Below are positions 26,152 through 35,555 of a DNA stretch of 64,000 bases, one piece after another (position 1 is the stretch's first letter; the number at the start of each line of letters is the position of its first letter). Location of the stretch: positions 399,570-463,569 of the forward strand of contig BPGV01000001.1 in assembly GCA_026003215.1 (NCBI GenBank). Direction: 5' to 3'. Below the pieces are notes generated by a model that was not told the DNA's origin, searched no databases, and saw only the letters and a list, made by a program, of their open reading frames with translations. Both the position numbers and the translations under genes were made by a program. The DNA comes from Bacteroidia bacterium (GTDB lineage: Bacteria > Bacteroidota > Bacteroidia > SpSt-205).

Positions 26152-26628
26152 TTATTGCTTAGCGGGGATGACTTCACCGCGAAAACGCAACAGGTGCGAA
26201 GGCGGATCCGTATTAGCAAAGACTGTGACTGTCTTCATCTGCTCTCCAGAGCGTCCCTGGGAGTCAAACACCACTTCTACAAACCCTTCTCCCCCCGGCG
26301 GGATAGGTTCTTTGGTCCAGGCTGGAGCCGTGCAGCCACAGCTCGGTTTGACATCTATGATTCGGAGTGGCACCGTACCGGGATTGGTCACCTTGAAGCG
26401 ATAAGAAACTTTCTCACCTTCTCGGATCCGCCCAAAGTCATGTTCCATCTTGTCAAACCGAATCTGTGCCGTTGGTTCCGCGGAAGCAGGCTTGCCAGCA
26501 GTATCCCCGGAAGATGCGCCGGAAGCAGAAGTAGTAGGTATGCTTTGGGAACTATCCGAGCCTTCCTTACTCACAGGGGCACAAGCTACTCCAAGCCCCA
26601 ATAAGGCTATGCGCACAAGTCGCCACAT
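26152..26628 (-). CDS. DUF1573 lipoprotein
   Basis: A 158-residue protein. A lipobox GVAC within MWRLVRIALLGLGVAC gives a lipidated N-terminus, a Ser/Thr/Ala-rich linker follows, and then a DUF1573 domain with the hallmark FGRIREGEKVSYRFKVTN and SCGCTAPAW. The function of the family is unknown; it commonly sits near yajC in this phylum. ATG 26628 is 7 bases after TACTTTTG. Confidence 0.88.
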   Translation of the reverse strand: MWRLVRIALLGLGVACAPVSKEGSDSSQSIPTTSASGASSGDTAGKPASAEPTAQIRFDKMEHDFGRIREGEKVSYRFKVTNPGTVPLRIIDVKPSCGCTAPAWTKEPIPPGGEGFVEVVFDSQGRSGEQMKTVTVFANTDPPSHLLRFRGEVIPAKQ

Positions 26629-26635
26629 ATCAGGG

Positions 26636-26643
26636 CAAAAGTA
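26636..26643 (-). promoter_or_regulatory. -7 box TACTTTTG of the DUF1573-yajC-ybbR-coaE genes
   Basis: It ends 7 bases before ATG 26628, in the 43-base gap after the YtxH gene. Confidence 0.5.
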
Positions 26644-26671
26644 CGAAGCGCGCTCCGATACTACGCCCATA

Positions 26672-26983
26672 CTAAGCGGAAGTAGAGCGCACCTCCCCTA
26701 AAAGGCCCTCTATCTCTAAGAGCAGCTGTTCAGCTCTTTTGTATTCGTCGGGGCGGAGGCCACTTTCCATAAAAGCTTTTTGGCGAGCTTCCTCATAGCT
26801 GGAAGTACCACCAGCGTTGGATACACGCTGACGGAGGCTATTCCAATAATCGCTCAGCTTCTGCCGGAGTCGTCTCCGGGTATTGACTCCGCTATCTGGG
26901 GCTATAAGTATGCCTACCACGGCTCCTACAGCGACACCCGCTAAAAATGCCCAAAAAGCACCGCTCCCGCGCGACTCGCTCAT
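26672..26983 (-). CDS. YtxH-like small membrane protein
   Basis: A 103-residue protein. One membrane helix (about 10-29, [20 protein letters not shown]) ends in the YtxH pattern [13 protein letters not shown], followed by a charged helical tail. The family is linked to envelope or general stress, without a defined activity. ATG 26983 overlaps the rlpA stop by 4 bases and also has its own TACATTTG box. Confidence 0.82.
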   Translation of the reverse strand: MSESRGSGAFWAFLAGVAVGAVVGILIAPDSGVNTRRRLRQKLSDYWNSLRQRVSNAGGTSSYEEARQKAFMESGLRPDEYKRAEQLLLEIEGLLGEVRSTSA

Positions 26984-27633
26984 GGGGACAAATGTACAAC
27001 AAAAGCTTGCCACCCTTCACTCTTGAGGCGGTCACGGAACCTTTCGGCTTCCGCCCGCTTAGAAAAATCCCCCACGACGACACGATACAAAGAGGTCTTT
27101 CCTCGTTGAGTTCGCCAAAAAAAGACGGGCTCCTTGCCTTCCTTTTGAACATTCTGGGCTAATACTCGTGCATTAGCTATTTCCGAAAAAGCACCTACCT
27201 GGACAGCAAATCCTTTTGGCTGGACAGGACGCCCTTGCATATCAAAAAATACTTTGGAAGGGCCTGGGAAAGGGGATACCTCGGCGGCGGGTTGCGTCAC
27301 TTCTACACGCACCAGCGCTACTCCTTTTTGTAGGATACCCAGTTCTTGAGCGGCCCTTTCTGACAGATCTATGACCCGAGAAAGTTTGAGCGGTCCCCTA
27401 TCGTTTATACGCACGACGACAGAGCGTCCGGTGGTTTTATCGGTCACCCGCACATAAGTTCCAAACGGCAAGGTCCGGTGTGCAGCGGTAAGTGCGTGCC
27501 TGTCGTATTTCTCTCCAGAAGCAGTCCTCCGCCCATGGAAGCTCGGCGCATAGTAGGAGGCTTCGCCCTCTTCTATATAGCCCAGCTGGGCAAAAAGCCC
27601 TGATATCGCTATGAGAAGGGGTAGCCCCTTCAT
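26980..27633 (-). CDS. rlpA: RlpA-like lytic transglycosylase/septal protein with SPOR domain
   Basis: A 217-residue protein. A signal peptide (to about residue 16, ISGLFAQ) precedes a double-psi beta-barrel with the RlpA hallmark [23 protein letters not shown] and VRINDRGP with its catalytic-type Asp. A C-terminal SPOR domain (about 140-215, [10 protein letters not shown]) should bind denuded septal glycan. It probably acts in daughter-cell separation. ATG 27633 overlaps the paaN stop by 4 bases. Confidence 0.92.
   Translation of the reverse strand: MKGLPLLIAISGLFAQLGYIEEGEASYYAPSFHGRRTASGEKYDRHALTAAHRTLPFGTYVRVTDKTTGRSVVVRINDRGPLKLSRVIDLSERAAQELGILQKGVALVRVEVTQPAAEVSPFPGPSKVFFDMQGRPVQPKGFAVQVGAFSEIANARVLAQNVQKEGKEPVFFWRTQRGKTSLYRVVVGDFSKRAEAERFRDRLKSEGWQAFVVHLSP
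26989..26996 (-). promoter_or_regulatory. -7 box TACATTTG of the YtxH gene, inside rlpA
   Basis: It lies within the last codons of rlpA and 5 bases before ATG 26983, so YtxH may be made both from the operon and from an internal start. Confidence 0.45.
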
Positions 27634-29312
27634 CCCGCTAAGCAATCCCGCACTTCTATCCAGTGAAAGCGCTTTGTGAGGAAGCTACTATCCGTGAAAG
27701 AAGCATTACTGGCGGGGTTAGCCCCCGTTCCATGAAAGTCAGAAAAAGCTACACTCTGATTGATAAACACTTGCCCTCGGAAGTTGAAGCTCACTATTAC
27801 ACCCGCTTCTATCAAAAGGCGTGCAGCCTCTTGCCGAAAAGCTCGATCGGTAGAATAGATAGCACAAGAAAGCATACCTTTTTCTCGGGCATCTTGATAG
27901 AGGCGGAGGAGACCTTCTCGGGCATCGTCTACGGGCACAAAGAGGAGCCGGGGCCCAAAGTGTTCTATGCGGGCTATGGTTTCCTCTACGACTTCGGCTA
28001 CTACGGGCGTGAGCGTTCGCGCAGCGGCATACTGGGGATGCACATAAGCCGTAGCCGGCCGAAGCACCTGTACTTGAGCCGAAAGGCGCTCAATCCGCTC
28101 TATGACGGTATCATTTTGCAGGGCGCCCAATATCGCTGGCGCTGCCTTCGGATGAGCGGCCAAATCCTCTATGGCTCTTTGCAGGGCTGCTACCACCTCT
28201 TTGTAGGACAGAGTCCCCATAGCCGTCTTGATACCCTCGCGGGGGATATATACATTTTGCGGAGCAGTGCACATCTGCCCACTGTATAAACTTGCTGAGA
28301 AAGCCAGGTTCTTGGCTACTGCCTCTATATCTTCTACGCTTTCTATCAAAACGCCATTTACTCCGGCTTTTTCTAAGAAAGTCACCTTACCTGGCAAGGC
28401 TTCTAAATAGGTGCCAAACTCATTTCCACCCGTATAATCAATGAGCTTTATCAGAGGATGCTCAGCTAACTCACGGGTGACAGGCTGCGCCACCGTATCT
28501 ACAGCTAACTGAACAATCGAAGACGGAAGCCGGTATTCTTCAAAAAGTTCTTGTAAGATGGCGACAACGATGGCAATGGGATAAATAGCGCGAGGGTGCG
28601 GCTTAAGGATGACAGGGCTCCCTACCGCTAAGCTGGCGTATAAGCCCGGAAGGACATTCCACACGGGGAAGGTAGAAACGCCAATATGCAACGAAATTCC
28701 CACCGGTTGCGGGGAGAAGTACTTATCTATGACGGCTTTGGACCGCCCGAAGTCGCGTTCCCAGTGGGCTGCCTCGGGGATATGAGAAAGTTCGCCGTAG
28801 GCTACGGCCAGCGCTTCTACGGCTCGGTCAGCGGCATGAGGTCCCGAGGCTTGGAAGGCCATCATCCACGCTTGGCCCGTGGTATGCATGGTCGCATGCG
28901 CTATCTCAAAGAACCGCTTGGCCATGCGCGCCACCGACTCCATGAGGAGGCCTAAGCGTTCGGTCCAGGGAACCCACCGCCATACCCGAAGGGCCTCTTC
29001 TGCGGCCCCTATCCATTCGCCCACATCCGCCTGGGGATAAGAAATACCCAGAGCCTCTCGTGTATAGGGGGAGACCTCATCGGAGACGACCCAGCGGCGC
29101 CCCCCTTGGCGTAGCCTATCAAAGGGGCGCCCCAGCTGAGCTTTGAAATCCGCTTCCCCGGCAGAAGCTTCCGCCTCCGGGTAAGCCTTGGTATCTTCAG
29201 GATAGGCAAACCAGTAAGTACGCTGTTGCCAAGCCCGCAGGGCCTCTTCTATGCGCGGCTTATGCTGCTCCCAAAGGACTGCTCTCCGGTCATCCCGCTG
29301 ATAGAGTTCCAT
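27630..29312 (-). CDS. paaN: PaaN-type aldehyde dehydrogenase
   Basis: A 560-residue NAD(P)-dependent aldehyde dehydrogenase of the long PaaN type. The N-terminal extension (about 1-95) includes FKAQLGRPF and [15 protein letters not shown], typical of that family. Catalytic residues are Cys 348 (GQMCTAPQN) and Glu 314 (FLEKAG), with the cofactor lysine at 237 (ILKPHP). PaaN/PaaZ proteins oxidise an open-ring intermediate of phenylacetyl-CoA breakdown. No other paa gene is in this window, so the substrate here is uncertain. The ATG is 5 bases after TACCTTTG. Confidence 0.85.
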   Translation of the reverse strand: MELYQRDDRRAVLWEQHKPRIEEALRAWQQRTYWFAYPEDTKAYPEAEASAGEADFKAQLGRPFDRLRQGGRRWVVSDEVSPYTREALGISYPQADVGEWIGAAEEALRVWRWVPWTERLGLLMESVARMAKRFFEIAHATMHTTGQAWMMAFQASGPHAADRAVEALAVAYGELSHIPEAAHWERDFGRSKAVIDKYFSPQPVGISLHIGVSTFPVWNVLPGLYASLAVGSPVILKPHPRAIYPIAIVVAILQELFEEYRLPSSIVQLAVDTVAQPVTRELAEHPLIKLIDYTGGNEFGTYLEALPGKVTFLEKAGVNGVLIESVEDIEAVAKNLAFSASLYSGQMCTAPQNVYIPREGIKTAMGTLSYKEVVAALQRAIEDLAAHPKAAPAILGALQNDTVIERIERLSAQVQVLRPATAYVHPQYAAARTLTPVVAEVVEETIARIEHFGPRLLFVPVDDAREGLLRLYQDAREKGMLSCAIYSTDRAFRQEAARLLIEAGVIVSFNFRGQVFINQSVAFSDFHGTGANPASNASFTDSSFLTKRFHWIEVRDCLAG

Positions 29313-29317
29313 CTGAG

Positions 29318-29325
29318 CAAAGGTA
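29318..29325 (-). promoter_or_regulatory. -7 box TACCTTTG of paaN, with TTTG at about -33
   Basis: It ends 5 bases before ATG 29312. A TTTG lies 20 bases upstream of the box, matching the Bacteroidota -33 element. Confidence 0.6.
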
Positions 29326-29336
29326 CTCCAAAAATG

Positions 29337-32300
29337 TCATCGCACCAAAGTCACCGTACCCGCCCGAGTGATACCCCGTAGCCGTATCACATATACATAA
29401 GCGCCTTCGCTGGCCATGTCCCCACCCTTCACCCGCCCGTCCCAGACAAACGGCGCTACCCGGGTCACATACAGCTCTCGCCCCCACCGGTCATAAATAG
29501 CAAGCTCTTGCACGCACTCCACCGAACCGACTATCCGAAATACATCGTTAATTCCATCGGCATTTGGCGTAAATACATTCGGAATGAATAGGGCTTTGCT
29601 TATCACTGCATCCGAACTAACCTCATACCTTAGCGTATCTAAACAACCCATGTTGTCCAGATAAAACACTTGTACCTGATAGGTATGCGGCGAGTACAGC
29701 GGCACCCGAATCTCTTGAGTGCCCGCAGGGAAAAGAATACCTTCTGCCAAGATACCCAAGATAGCGCTTTTCTCCCAAGGCACCCGAAAAATTACCCACC
29801 CTCCACAAATATCCCCTTCCCAAAGTAGCGAGTCTAACCCCATGCGAGCGGGGATACTAACCACCCCCTCAAGGGTATCCCGGCAAATAGGCTGGGCCTG
29901 CGGATTGGTAATCAGCAGGTAAGAATAGCTACCCGGACCAGGAGCAGCCCATACGATAGTATCTCCGCGAAAAACTTGTCCATCCACATGCCATTCCACA
30001 GCGTTGGCAAAACGGCTGCGGGAAATAAACCTTATAACTTGGCTACACGTATCTACACGCACTTCGGCTACGGCCTGTGAAGAAAAATCTATCTCTACGG
30101 AGCGGCTTAGGGTATCGGCGCATAAACTATCTGCTGACAAAGCGATTAGCTGCACAACATAAGTGCCAGGTTGGGCATATACATGCACAGGATTGGGAGC
30201 ATGACTGGTATCGCCATCGCCAAACTCCCAGAAGTAGTACCCAGCCCCATTGCTACTATCATGAAATTGCACCGTAAGCGCACAGTAATCTATCTCCATC
30301 CCAAAAGCAGCCCGGACCACTCGAGACACAGCTACGGACTTTCTCAGGGTATCTGTACAGCCTAAACTATCATATCCCACGAGTGTCACCTGATAAACGC
30401 CCCCAGCAGGAAACTGATAGGCCGGATTAGTACCTACGAGTGTATCTCCTGTGCTAAAAATCCATACAAAAGAAGAGGCACCCACCGATTGATTAGAAAA
30501 AGTATAAACCCCACGGCAACTATCGCCCGTCCAAGAGAAATCCACTTGGACAGCGGAGGAAAGCGCTTCTATGGAGGCGGTAAAAGTATCCCTGCACCCC
30601 TGCCGATTCACTACGATGAGCTGCACGGAATACGTACCCGGAGCAGCATAAGTATGTGTAGGGGTAGAGGCCGTGCTACTTTGGCCGTCGCCAAAATCCC
30701 AAAAGTATTGTAGGCCTGGGGTGGTATCCTGCGGGGTAAAATACACCTCTAACCGGCACCCTGGGCGTGCTCTAAAAGCCGCTGAAGGGCGCGAAGCCAC
30801 CACTACGAGCCGCCGAATAGTGTCCCTTTGATTGCAAGTGGCAAGGTTTTGCGCTACCAAAGTAACCACATAGGTTCCTGGCTGTGTGTAGGTAACCGGC
30901 CCTGGGGCCGCTGCTGTGGAAGTCTGTCCATTCCCAAAATCCCAGTAGTAAGAAACACCGTTCTGGCTCAGGTTAGGGAAGGACGCCGTAAGGGGGGCAC
31001 ACCCTTGCGCGCCGGTAGTCTGCGCAACCACCGGATCCCCTAACTGAAAGTCTATCTTGAATAGGGCGTTATTGCAGTTAGGGCTATTGTTGGTTTGGGA
31101 GATACTACCTGTCGTAGTAGGAAAATCGGAGTTTCCCCCACAGCCGCCACATACCGATTGGTAGATAACCCCCCGATTGTCAAAGCGGCTTGTACCCCCA
31201 TCCACATGCTCTTGGGACACCGGCCCCCCCCAAAAAGAAGCATAAGCCAGGCCCGTGAGATTCGGGCTAAAAGCCGCCACGTAAAAATCAGACCCATCGG
31301 TAGTAGCTTGCGTGGCATTGGCCGTGACAGGAAGGCCCACCGTAGAACCCTCAAATAACCCACCCCACCCAGACACATACACGTATCCACACCTATCAGC
31401 AGCAAAAGCGCTGATGGTGATATTGGGGGTAGTGCGTCCCGGCGAGCCCCATACCGAGAGGCGTGTCACCTGCGAGAGGGAGTCGTTCATAGAAAAGACA
31501 AACTGCTTGCCGCCGGGCGCGGCATACGCCCCCGGCGTAGGCGTAAGCGTACCCTCGGTATGCCCAGCCCCCCACAAAAACCCCTGCCTATCCAAGTCTA
31601 TCATAAAAACCTGGTCGTACGCCGGCGTACCCCAGTAAGTACCTATGAGGAGCTGACTTAGGTCAGGGGCCAAAATAGCTAACCATCCATCTGCCCTGCC
31701 TCCCTGATAGGAGGCCTGATAACTCCCAGGAGTAGTGGGAAAGTCGGTACTGTTAGTTCCTCCTGCCCCATAAACTATCCCTCCAAATCCAACGCGGATA
31801 GAATAGCCCGCCTCTGCGCCACTTCCCCCCAAATAAGTGCTGGCATAGAGCTGGCGCAAATCCAAAGAGAGCTTACATACCACCGCATCCATCCCCCCCG
31901 AGAGCGTAGAACGAAAAGCATTAGCCGTGACGGGAAAGTTGGCCGAGCGCGTGGAGGAAATGATATAACAGGCTGTATCCGAGAGCACTATCTCCCCCCG
32001 TCCATCATCGGCATAGAAGTAATAAAGCGGGTAGGCGCGGCTATTGAGGCCATCTTCCCCACTCCCCCCCAAATAAGTGCTACCTAAGAGCTGATTACCC
32101 GCTGCGCTGATACAGGCCACCACTATGTCTATCCCTCCGCCCGAGGCCGGCTGATACGCCCCCACCGTGGTGGGAAAGTTTATAGAGCGGGTAGCGCCCA
32201 AAAGGTAGAGGTTACCTTGGGGGTCGGTTACAAGGCTATGAGGTTGTTCATTATTAGAGCCACCCAAGTAGGTAGCCCACAAGCGCGTGGTACCCGTGGG

Positions 32301-33224
32301 ATTGGCCTTCCATAAAGCGATATCCGTGCTCCAAAAGATTGGCTGATTACTGGCATACGAGACGCCGCCGCCAAAGGTCCCCTGCACCACACCGGGCGTG
32401 ACAGGAAAGTATATCCCCCCTGGGTTAGAATTCCATGAAGCGTCATTCACATTTCCGCCAGCAAAAGCGTTCCCTTGTAGGTCATAAGTAGCTGTGAATC
32501 CCCAGTTATCCGAATACGACCCGGAATAGGTAGAAAAAACCACCACGGGATCCACCACCAGCGGCTCCAATGGTGCAGGTTCCAAGAGCTCATACCGCAC
32601 CTCTGGGCCTTCTATCCGATACCGAAGGGCGAGGGGCTTGCGCGTAGATTGCAGATAGACCCGCGGTACATACTCGGTAAAAGTCCCAACGCTGGTTTCC
32701 ATGTACAAGCTGTCGCCTTTCACCCATACAGAGGCCCCCTCGTATCTCAATCGGATATACCTCAGGGCGGCTGGCGAAGCCACATACCAATCCCACTTAA
32801 GGCCCTGTGGTGTAAGGCGAAAGCATACATCCACCCCGGGATAAACCCCTTTATACCACACCTCTCTGAAACCACGCACATCGGTGGCTTGCCAAGGCCC
32901 TTGGAAAAAGTTATAGCGGGTTAGCTCCTCTTGTGCGCCTGTGGGTTCTACGGAATGACTACCTATCCACCGCACCCGCACAAAGTGCGCTCGCACCGGC
33001 AGCGGTGGACCCCAGCGGTCCCAATGCGCCTTTTCAAAAGGGGCTTCTTCCACTAAAAGCAACGCCGGGCCCTCTGGGGTGAGGTATATGCGATGCACGC
33101 CCCATACTGCTTCATACCGAGCCTCGGCATAGACTTGGCCTTTATTTTCCACAAAGGTGCCCCCATGTCGTGCAAACAGCAAGCCCCCTACCGCCACAAG
33201 CCCCTTAGCTATCCACCGCTGCAT
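29337..33224 (-). CDS. giant SBBP/PKD-repeat T9SS type B cell-surface protein
   Basis: A 1295-residue protein. A signal peptide is followed by the N-terminal domain beginning TFVENKGQ (DUF7948-like). A long SBBP-type beta-propeller region (about 230-720) has repeats such as STYLGGSGEDG and DFPTTTG. Four or more PKD domains follow (YYWDFGNGQTS, YFWDFGDGQSS, YFWEFGDGDTS). The C-terminal type B T9SS/gliding-associated sorting domain has NVFTPNADGINDVF and WDGRVKGG. It is probably surface-anchored and adhesive (inference). It is the largest gene in the window. ATG 33224 is 4 bases after TATCTTTG. Confidence 0.92.
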   Translation of the reverse strand: MQRWIAKGLVAVGGLLFARHGGTFVENKGQVYAEARYEAVWGVHRIYLTPEGPALLLVEEAPFEKAHWDRWGPPLPVRAHFVRVRWIGSHSVEPTGAQEELTRYNFFQGPWQATDVRGFREVWYKGVYPGVDVCFRLTPQGLKWDWYVASPAALRYIRLRYEGASVWVKGDSLYMETSVGTFTEYVPRVYLQSTRKPLALRYRIEGPEVRYELLEPAPLEPLVVDPVVVFSTYSGSYSDNWGFTATYDLQGNAFAGGNVNDASWNSNPGGIYFPVTPGVVQGTFGGGVSYASNQPIFWSTDIALWKANPTGTTRLWATYLGGSNNEQPHSLVTDPQGNLYLLGATRSINFPTTVGAYQPASGGGIDIVVACISAAGNQLLGSTYLGGSGEDGLNSRAYPLYYFYADDGRGEIVLSDTACYIISSTRSANFPVTANAFRSTLSGGMDAVVCKLSLDLRQLYASTYLGGSGAEAGYSIRVGFGGIVYGAGGTNSTDFPTTPGSYQASYQGGRADGWLAILAPDLSQLLIGTYWGTPAYDQVFMIDLDRQGFLWGAGHTEGTLTPTPGAYAAPGGKQFVFSMNDSLSQVTRLSVWGSPGRTTPNITISAFAADRCGYVYVSGWGGLFEGSTVGLPVTANATQATTDGSDFYVAAFSPNLTGLAYASFWGGPVSQEHVDGGTSRFDNRGVIYQSVCGGCGGNSDFPTTTGSISQTNNSPNCNNALFKIDFQLGDPVVAQTTGAQGCAPLTASFPNLSQNGVSYYWDFGNGQTSTAAAPGPVTYTQPGTYVVTLVAQNLATCNQRDTIRRLVVVASRPSAAFRARPGCRLEVYFTPQDTTPGLQYFWDFGDGQSSTASTPTHTYAAPGTYSVQLIVVNRQGCRDTFTASIEALSSAVQVDFSWTGDSCRGVYTFSNQSVGASSFVWIFSTGDTLVGTNPAYQFPAGGVYQVTLVGYDSLGCTDTLRKSVAVSRVVRAAFGMEIDYCALTVQFHDSSNGAGYYFWEFGDGDTSHAPNPVHVYAQPGTYVVQLIALSADSLCADTLSRSVEIDFSSQAVAEVRVDTCSQVIRFISRSRFANAVEWHVDGQVFRGDTIVWAAPGPGSYSYLLITNPQAQPICRDTLEGVVSIPARMGLDSLLWEGDICGGWVIFRVPWEKSAILGILAEGILFPAGTQEIRVPLYSPHTYQVQVFYLDNMGCLDTLRYEVSSDAVISKALFIPNVFTPNADGINDVFRIVGSVECVQELAIYDRWGRELYVTRVAPFVWDGRVKGGDMASEGAYVYVIRLRGITRAGTVTLVR

Positions 33225-33228
33225 GCCT

Positions 33229-33236
33229 CAAAGATA
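33229..33236 (-). promoter_or_regulatory. -7 box TATCTTTG of the PKD-protein gene
   Basis: It ends 4 bases before ATG 33224. Confidence 0.6.
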
Positions 33237-33279
33237 AAGTTTATCAGGCTAACCCTCTCAAACAAAAGGGCAAAGTTTT

Positions 33280-33287
33280 TACATTTG
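33280..33287 (+). promoter_or_regulatory. -7 box TACATTTG of acs
   Basis: It ends 4 bases before ATG 33292, in the same 67-base gap as the divergent PKD-gene promoter. Confidence 0.6.
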
Positions 33288-33291
33288 ACCC

Positions 33292-35148
33292 ATGGAGTCC
33301 TACTGGCTTGAACAAGCCCGCCTGTTGGAGTGGGCTACCTTTCCTACAGTGGGGGGAAAATGGAGTTTTCAGCCACCAGATGTATTCATCCGCTGGTATG
33401 AGGACGGCACGCTCAATGCCGCCTATAACTGTGTAGACCGCCATGCTGCCCGGCACCCGGAGAAAGTAGCCCTTTACTGGGAGCCCGATGACCCCGGGGA
33501 GCTAAGCCGTAGCCTCCCATATGCCGAACTGCGCTTGGAGGTGTACAAGCTATCTGGGGTGCTGCGTCAGCTGGGGATTACGGCTGGGGACCGGGTGGCC
33601 ATCTACCTACCGATGATACCTGAGGCAGTAATAGCCATGCTGGCCTGTGCACGCCTCGGAGCGGTGCATACGGTAGTATTTGGAGGCTTTTCGGCAGAGG
33701 CACTGCGAGGCCGTCTTTTAGACTCGGGGGCTAAACTCCTCATTACAGCTGACGAGGGTCGCCGCGGGGGCAAAACTATCCCGCTTAAAGTCCAAACCGA
33801 CCAAGCCCTGGCTGCGGGTTCCTCGGTAGAAAAAGTCCTGGTGGTGCGCCGCACCGGCCAGCCCATCCCCTGGACAGAAGGGCGCGACCTGTGGTACCAC
33901 GAAGCCATAGCCCAGACCTCTCCCTACACCGAAGCACCTCCCTTCCCCGCCGAGCATCCGCTCTTCATCCTCTACACTTCCGGCTCCACCGGCAAACCCA
34001 AAGGACTCCTTCACACCACCGGCGGCTACCTCACGTATGCTACCTACACCTTCCGAAAAGTCTTTGGCTACCAACCCAGCGATATACACTTTTGCACAGC
34101 GGATGTCGGCTGGATAACAGGGCACAGCTATATGGTGTATGGGCCGCTGGCCGCAGGCGCTACCGTAGTCCTCTTTGAAGGGGTACCCACCTATCCCACA
34201 CCTGCCCGCTACTGGGAAATCGTAGATAAATACCAAGCCACGATTTTTTACACAGCTCCCACCGCTATACGTGCCCTCATGCGAGAAGGCGACTCCTGGG
34301 TCAAACAAACCCGACGCACTTCCCTCCGCGTCTTAGGCAGTGTGGGCGAACCCATCAATCCCGAGGCTTGGCGCTGGTACTACGAAGTGGTAGGCGAAGG
34401 CCGCTGCCCTATCGTAGATACTTGGTGGCAAACCGAAACCGGCGGTATCCTTATTAGCCCGATTGCTGGGGAAACGCATCCCCTCAAGCCCGGCTCCGCC
34501 ACACGCCCCCTTCCCCATATTGAAGCAGCTCTCTTAGCTACCGAAGGGAAGGAAATACAGGGCCCAGGGGAAGGTATTTTGGTCCTCAAAAAAAGCTGGC
34601 CGGGCCAAGCCCGTACCTTGTGGGGCGACCACAAGCGCTTTGTAGAGACTTACTTCACACCGTATCCCGGGTATTACTTCACTGGGGATGGCGCCCGCCG
34701 AGATGAAGACGGCTATTACTGGATCACAGGACGGATAGACGATGTGCTGAATGTGTCCGGCCATCGCTTAGGCACCGCCGAGATAGAAAGCGCCTTAGTC
34801 GCTCATCCGGCCGTCGCCGAAGCCGCTGTGGTAGGCTTTCCCCACCCTATCAAAGGCGAAGGTATCTATGCTTTCGTGGTCTTGCGTGAGGGCTTTTCTG
34901 CCTCTGACACCCTCCGCCAAGAACTCATAGAGACTTTGCGCCAGACTATCGGCCCTATTGCCAGACCCGACCTACTGCAGTTTGCCCCAGACCTACCTAA
35001 GACCCGCTCCGGCAAAATCATGCGCCGCCTCCTCCGACAGATTGCCCGAGGCGCCCAAGACTTTGGCGACATCTCCACCTTAGCTGATCCTGCTATTGTA
35101 GAAACGCTGTGGAAAACACGCATCTCCCTTCCTCTCGGAGATATGTAA
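33292..35148 (+). CDS. acs: acetyl-CoA synthetase (AMP-forming)
   Basis: A 618-residue ANL-superfamily enzyme making acetyl-CoA from acetate, ATP and CoA through acetyl-AMP. The N-terminal segment [20 protein letters not shown], the P-loop [11 protein letters not shown], the [10 protein letters not shown] acetate-pocket motif, [21 protein letters not shown] and the C-terminal SGKIMRR lysine (about 575, the usual acetylation site) are all present. It is slightly shorter than the usual 650. It is a single gene; a SiaC-like gene follows with its own promoter. Confidence 0.95.
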   Translation: MESYWLEQARLLEWATFPTVGGKWSFQPPDVFIRWYEDGTLNAAYNCVDRHAARHPEKVALYWEPDDPGELSRSLPYAELRLEVYKLSGVLRQLGITAGDRVAIYLPMIPEAVIAMLACARLGAVHTVVFGGFSAEALRGRLLDSGAKLLITADEGRRGGKTIPLKVQTDQALAAGSSVEKVLVVRRTGQPIPWTEGRDLWYHEAIAQTSPYTEAPPFPAEHPLFILYTSGSTGKPKGLLHTTGGYLTYATYTFRKVFGYQPSDIHFCTADVGWITGHSYMVYGPLAAGATVVLFEGVPTYPTPARYWEIVDKYQATIFYTAPTAIRALMREGDSWVKQTRRTSLRVLGSVGEPINPEAWRWYYEVVGEGRCPIVDTWWQTETGGILISPIAGETHPLKPGSATRPLPHIEAALLATEGKEIQGPGEGILVLKKSWPGQARTLWGDHKRFVETYFTPYPGYYFTGDGARRDEDGYYWITGRIDDVLNVSGHRLGTAEIESALVAHPAVAEAAVVGFPHPIKGEGIYAFVVLREGFSASDTLRQELIETLRQTIGPIARPDLLQFAPDLPKTRSGKIMRRLLRQIARGAQDFGDISTLADPAIVETLWKTRISLPLGDM

Positions 35149-35157
35149 AAACAAAGC

Positions 35158-35165
35158 TACATTTG
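35158..35165 (+). promoter_or_regulatory. -7 box TACATTTG of the SiaC-like gene
   Basis: It ends 7 bases before ATG 35173 and 10 bases after the acs stop begins the gap. Confidence 0.5.
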
Positions 35166-35172
35166 CCGCGGA

Positions 35173-35541
35173 ATGCGTCTCTTTATTGGTCGTTCCTCTT
35201 TACAACCCCTGGTGGTATTTGACCTTACACAATCGTTCTTATACATAGAGGGCATGAGTAATCTCACAAGTGCCGCAGACTTTTATAGATCTATTGGAAA
35301 GTGGCTTATAGACCATAAATCATTCATTCAGCCTGGTACCTCCTTGCATTTAAATCTCTACTACCTCAACAGCAGCTCCCAGAAAGCCCTCTATGAACTC
35401 TTACAAACTATTCAGCAGCAGGCCTTGCCGCTCTCTATCACTATCATCCAAAGAGCTAATGGAGATAACGAAGATGTCGTAGCTTTCTTAGGACAAATAT
35501 GCCGTCTTCTGGGTTTACCCTACACCATAGAGGAAAAATAA
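35173..35541 (+). CDS. SiaC-family (DUF1987) regulatory phosphoprotein
   Basis: A 122-residue protein with the DUF1987/SiaC layout: a beta strand FDLTQSFLYIEGMS, then FYRSIGKWL, then the phospho-site region LYYLNSSSQKAL. SiaC is phosphorylated by SiaB and dephosphorylated by the PP2C phosphatase SiaA, controlling c-di-GMP and aggregation in Pseudomonas (known). No SiaA or SiaB gene is nearby. It converges on the aminotransferase gene with a 14-base gap. Confidence 0.8.
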   Translation: MRLFIGRSSLQPLVVFDLTQSFLYIEGMSNLTSAADFYRSIGKWLIDHKSFIQPGTSLHLNLYYLNSSSQKALYELLQTIQQQALPLSITIIQRANGDNEDVVAFLGQICRLLGLPYTIEEK

Positions 35542-35555
35542 CCCCTCCTATCTCC

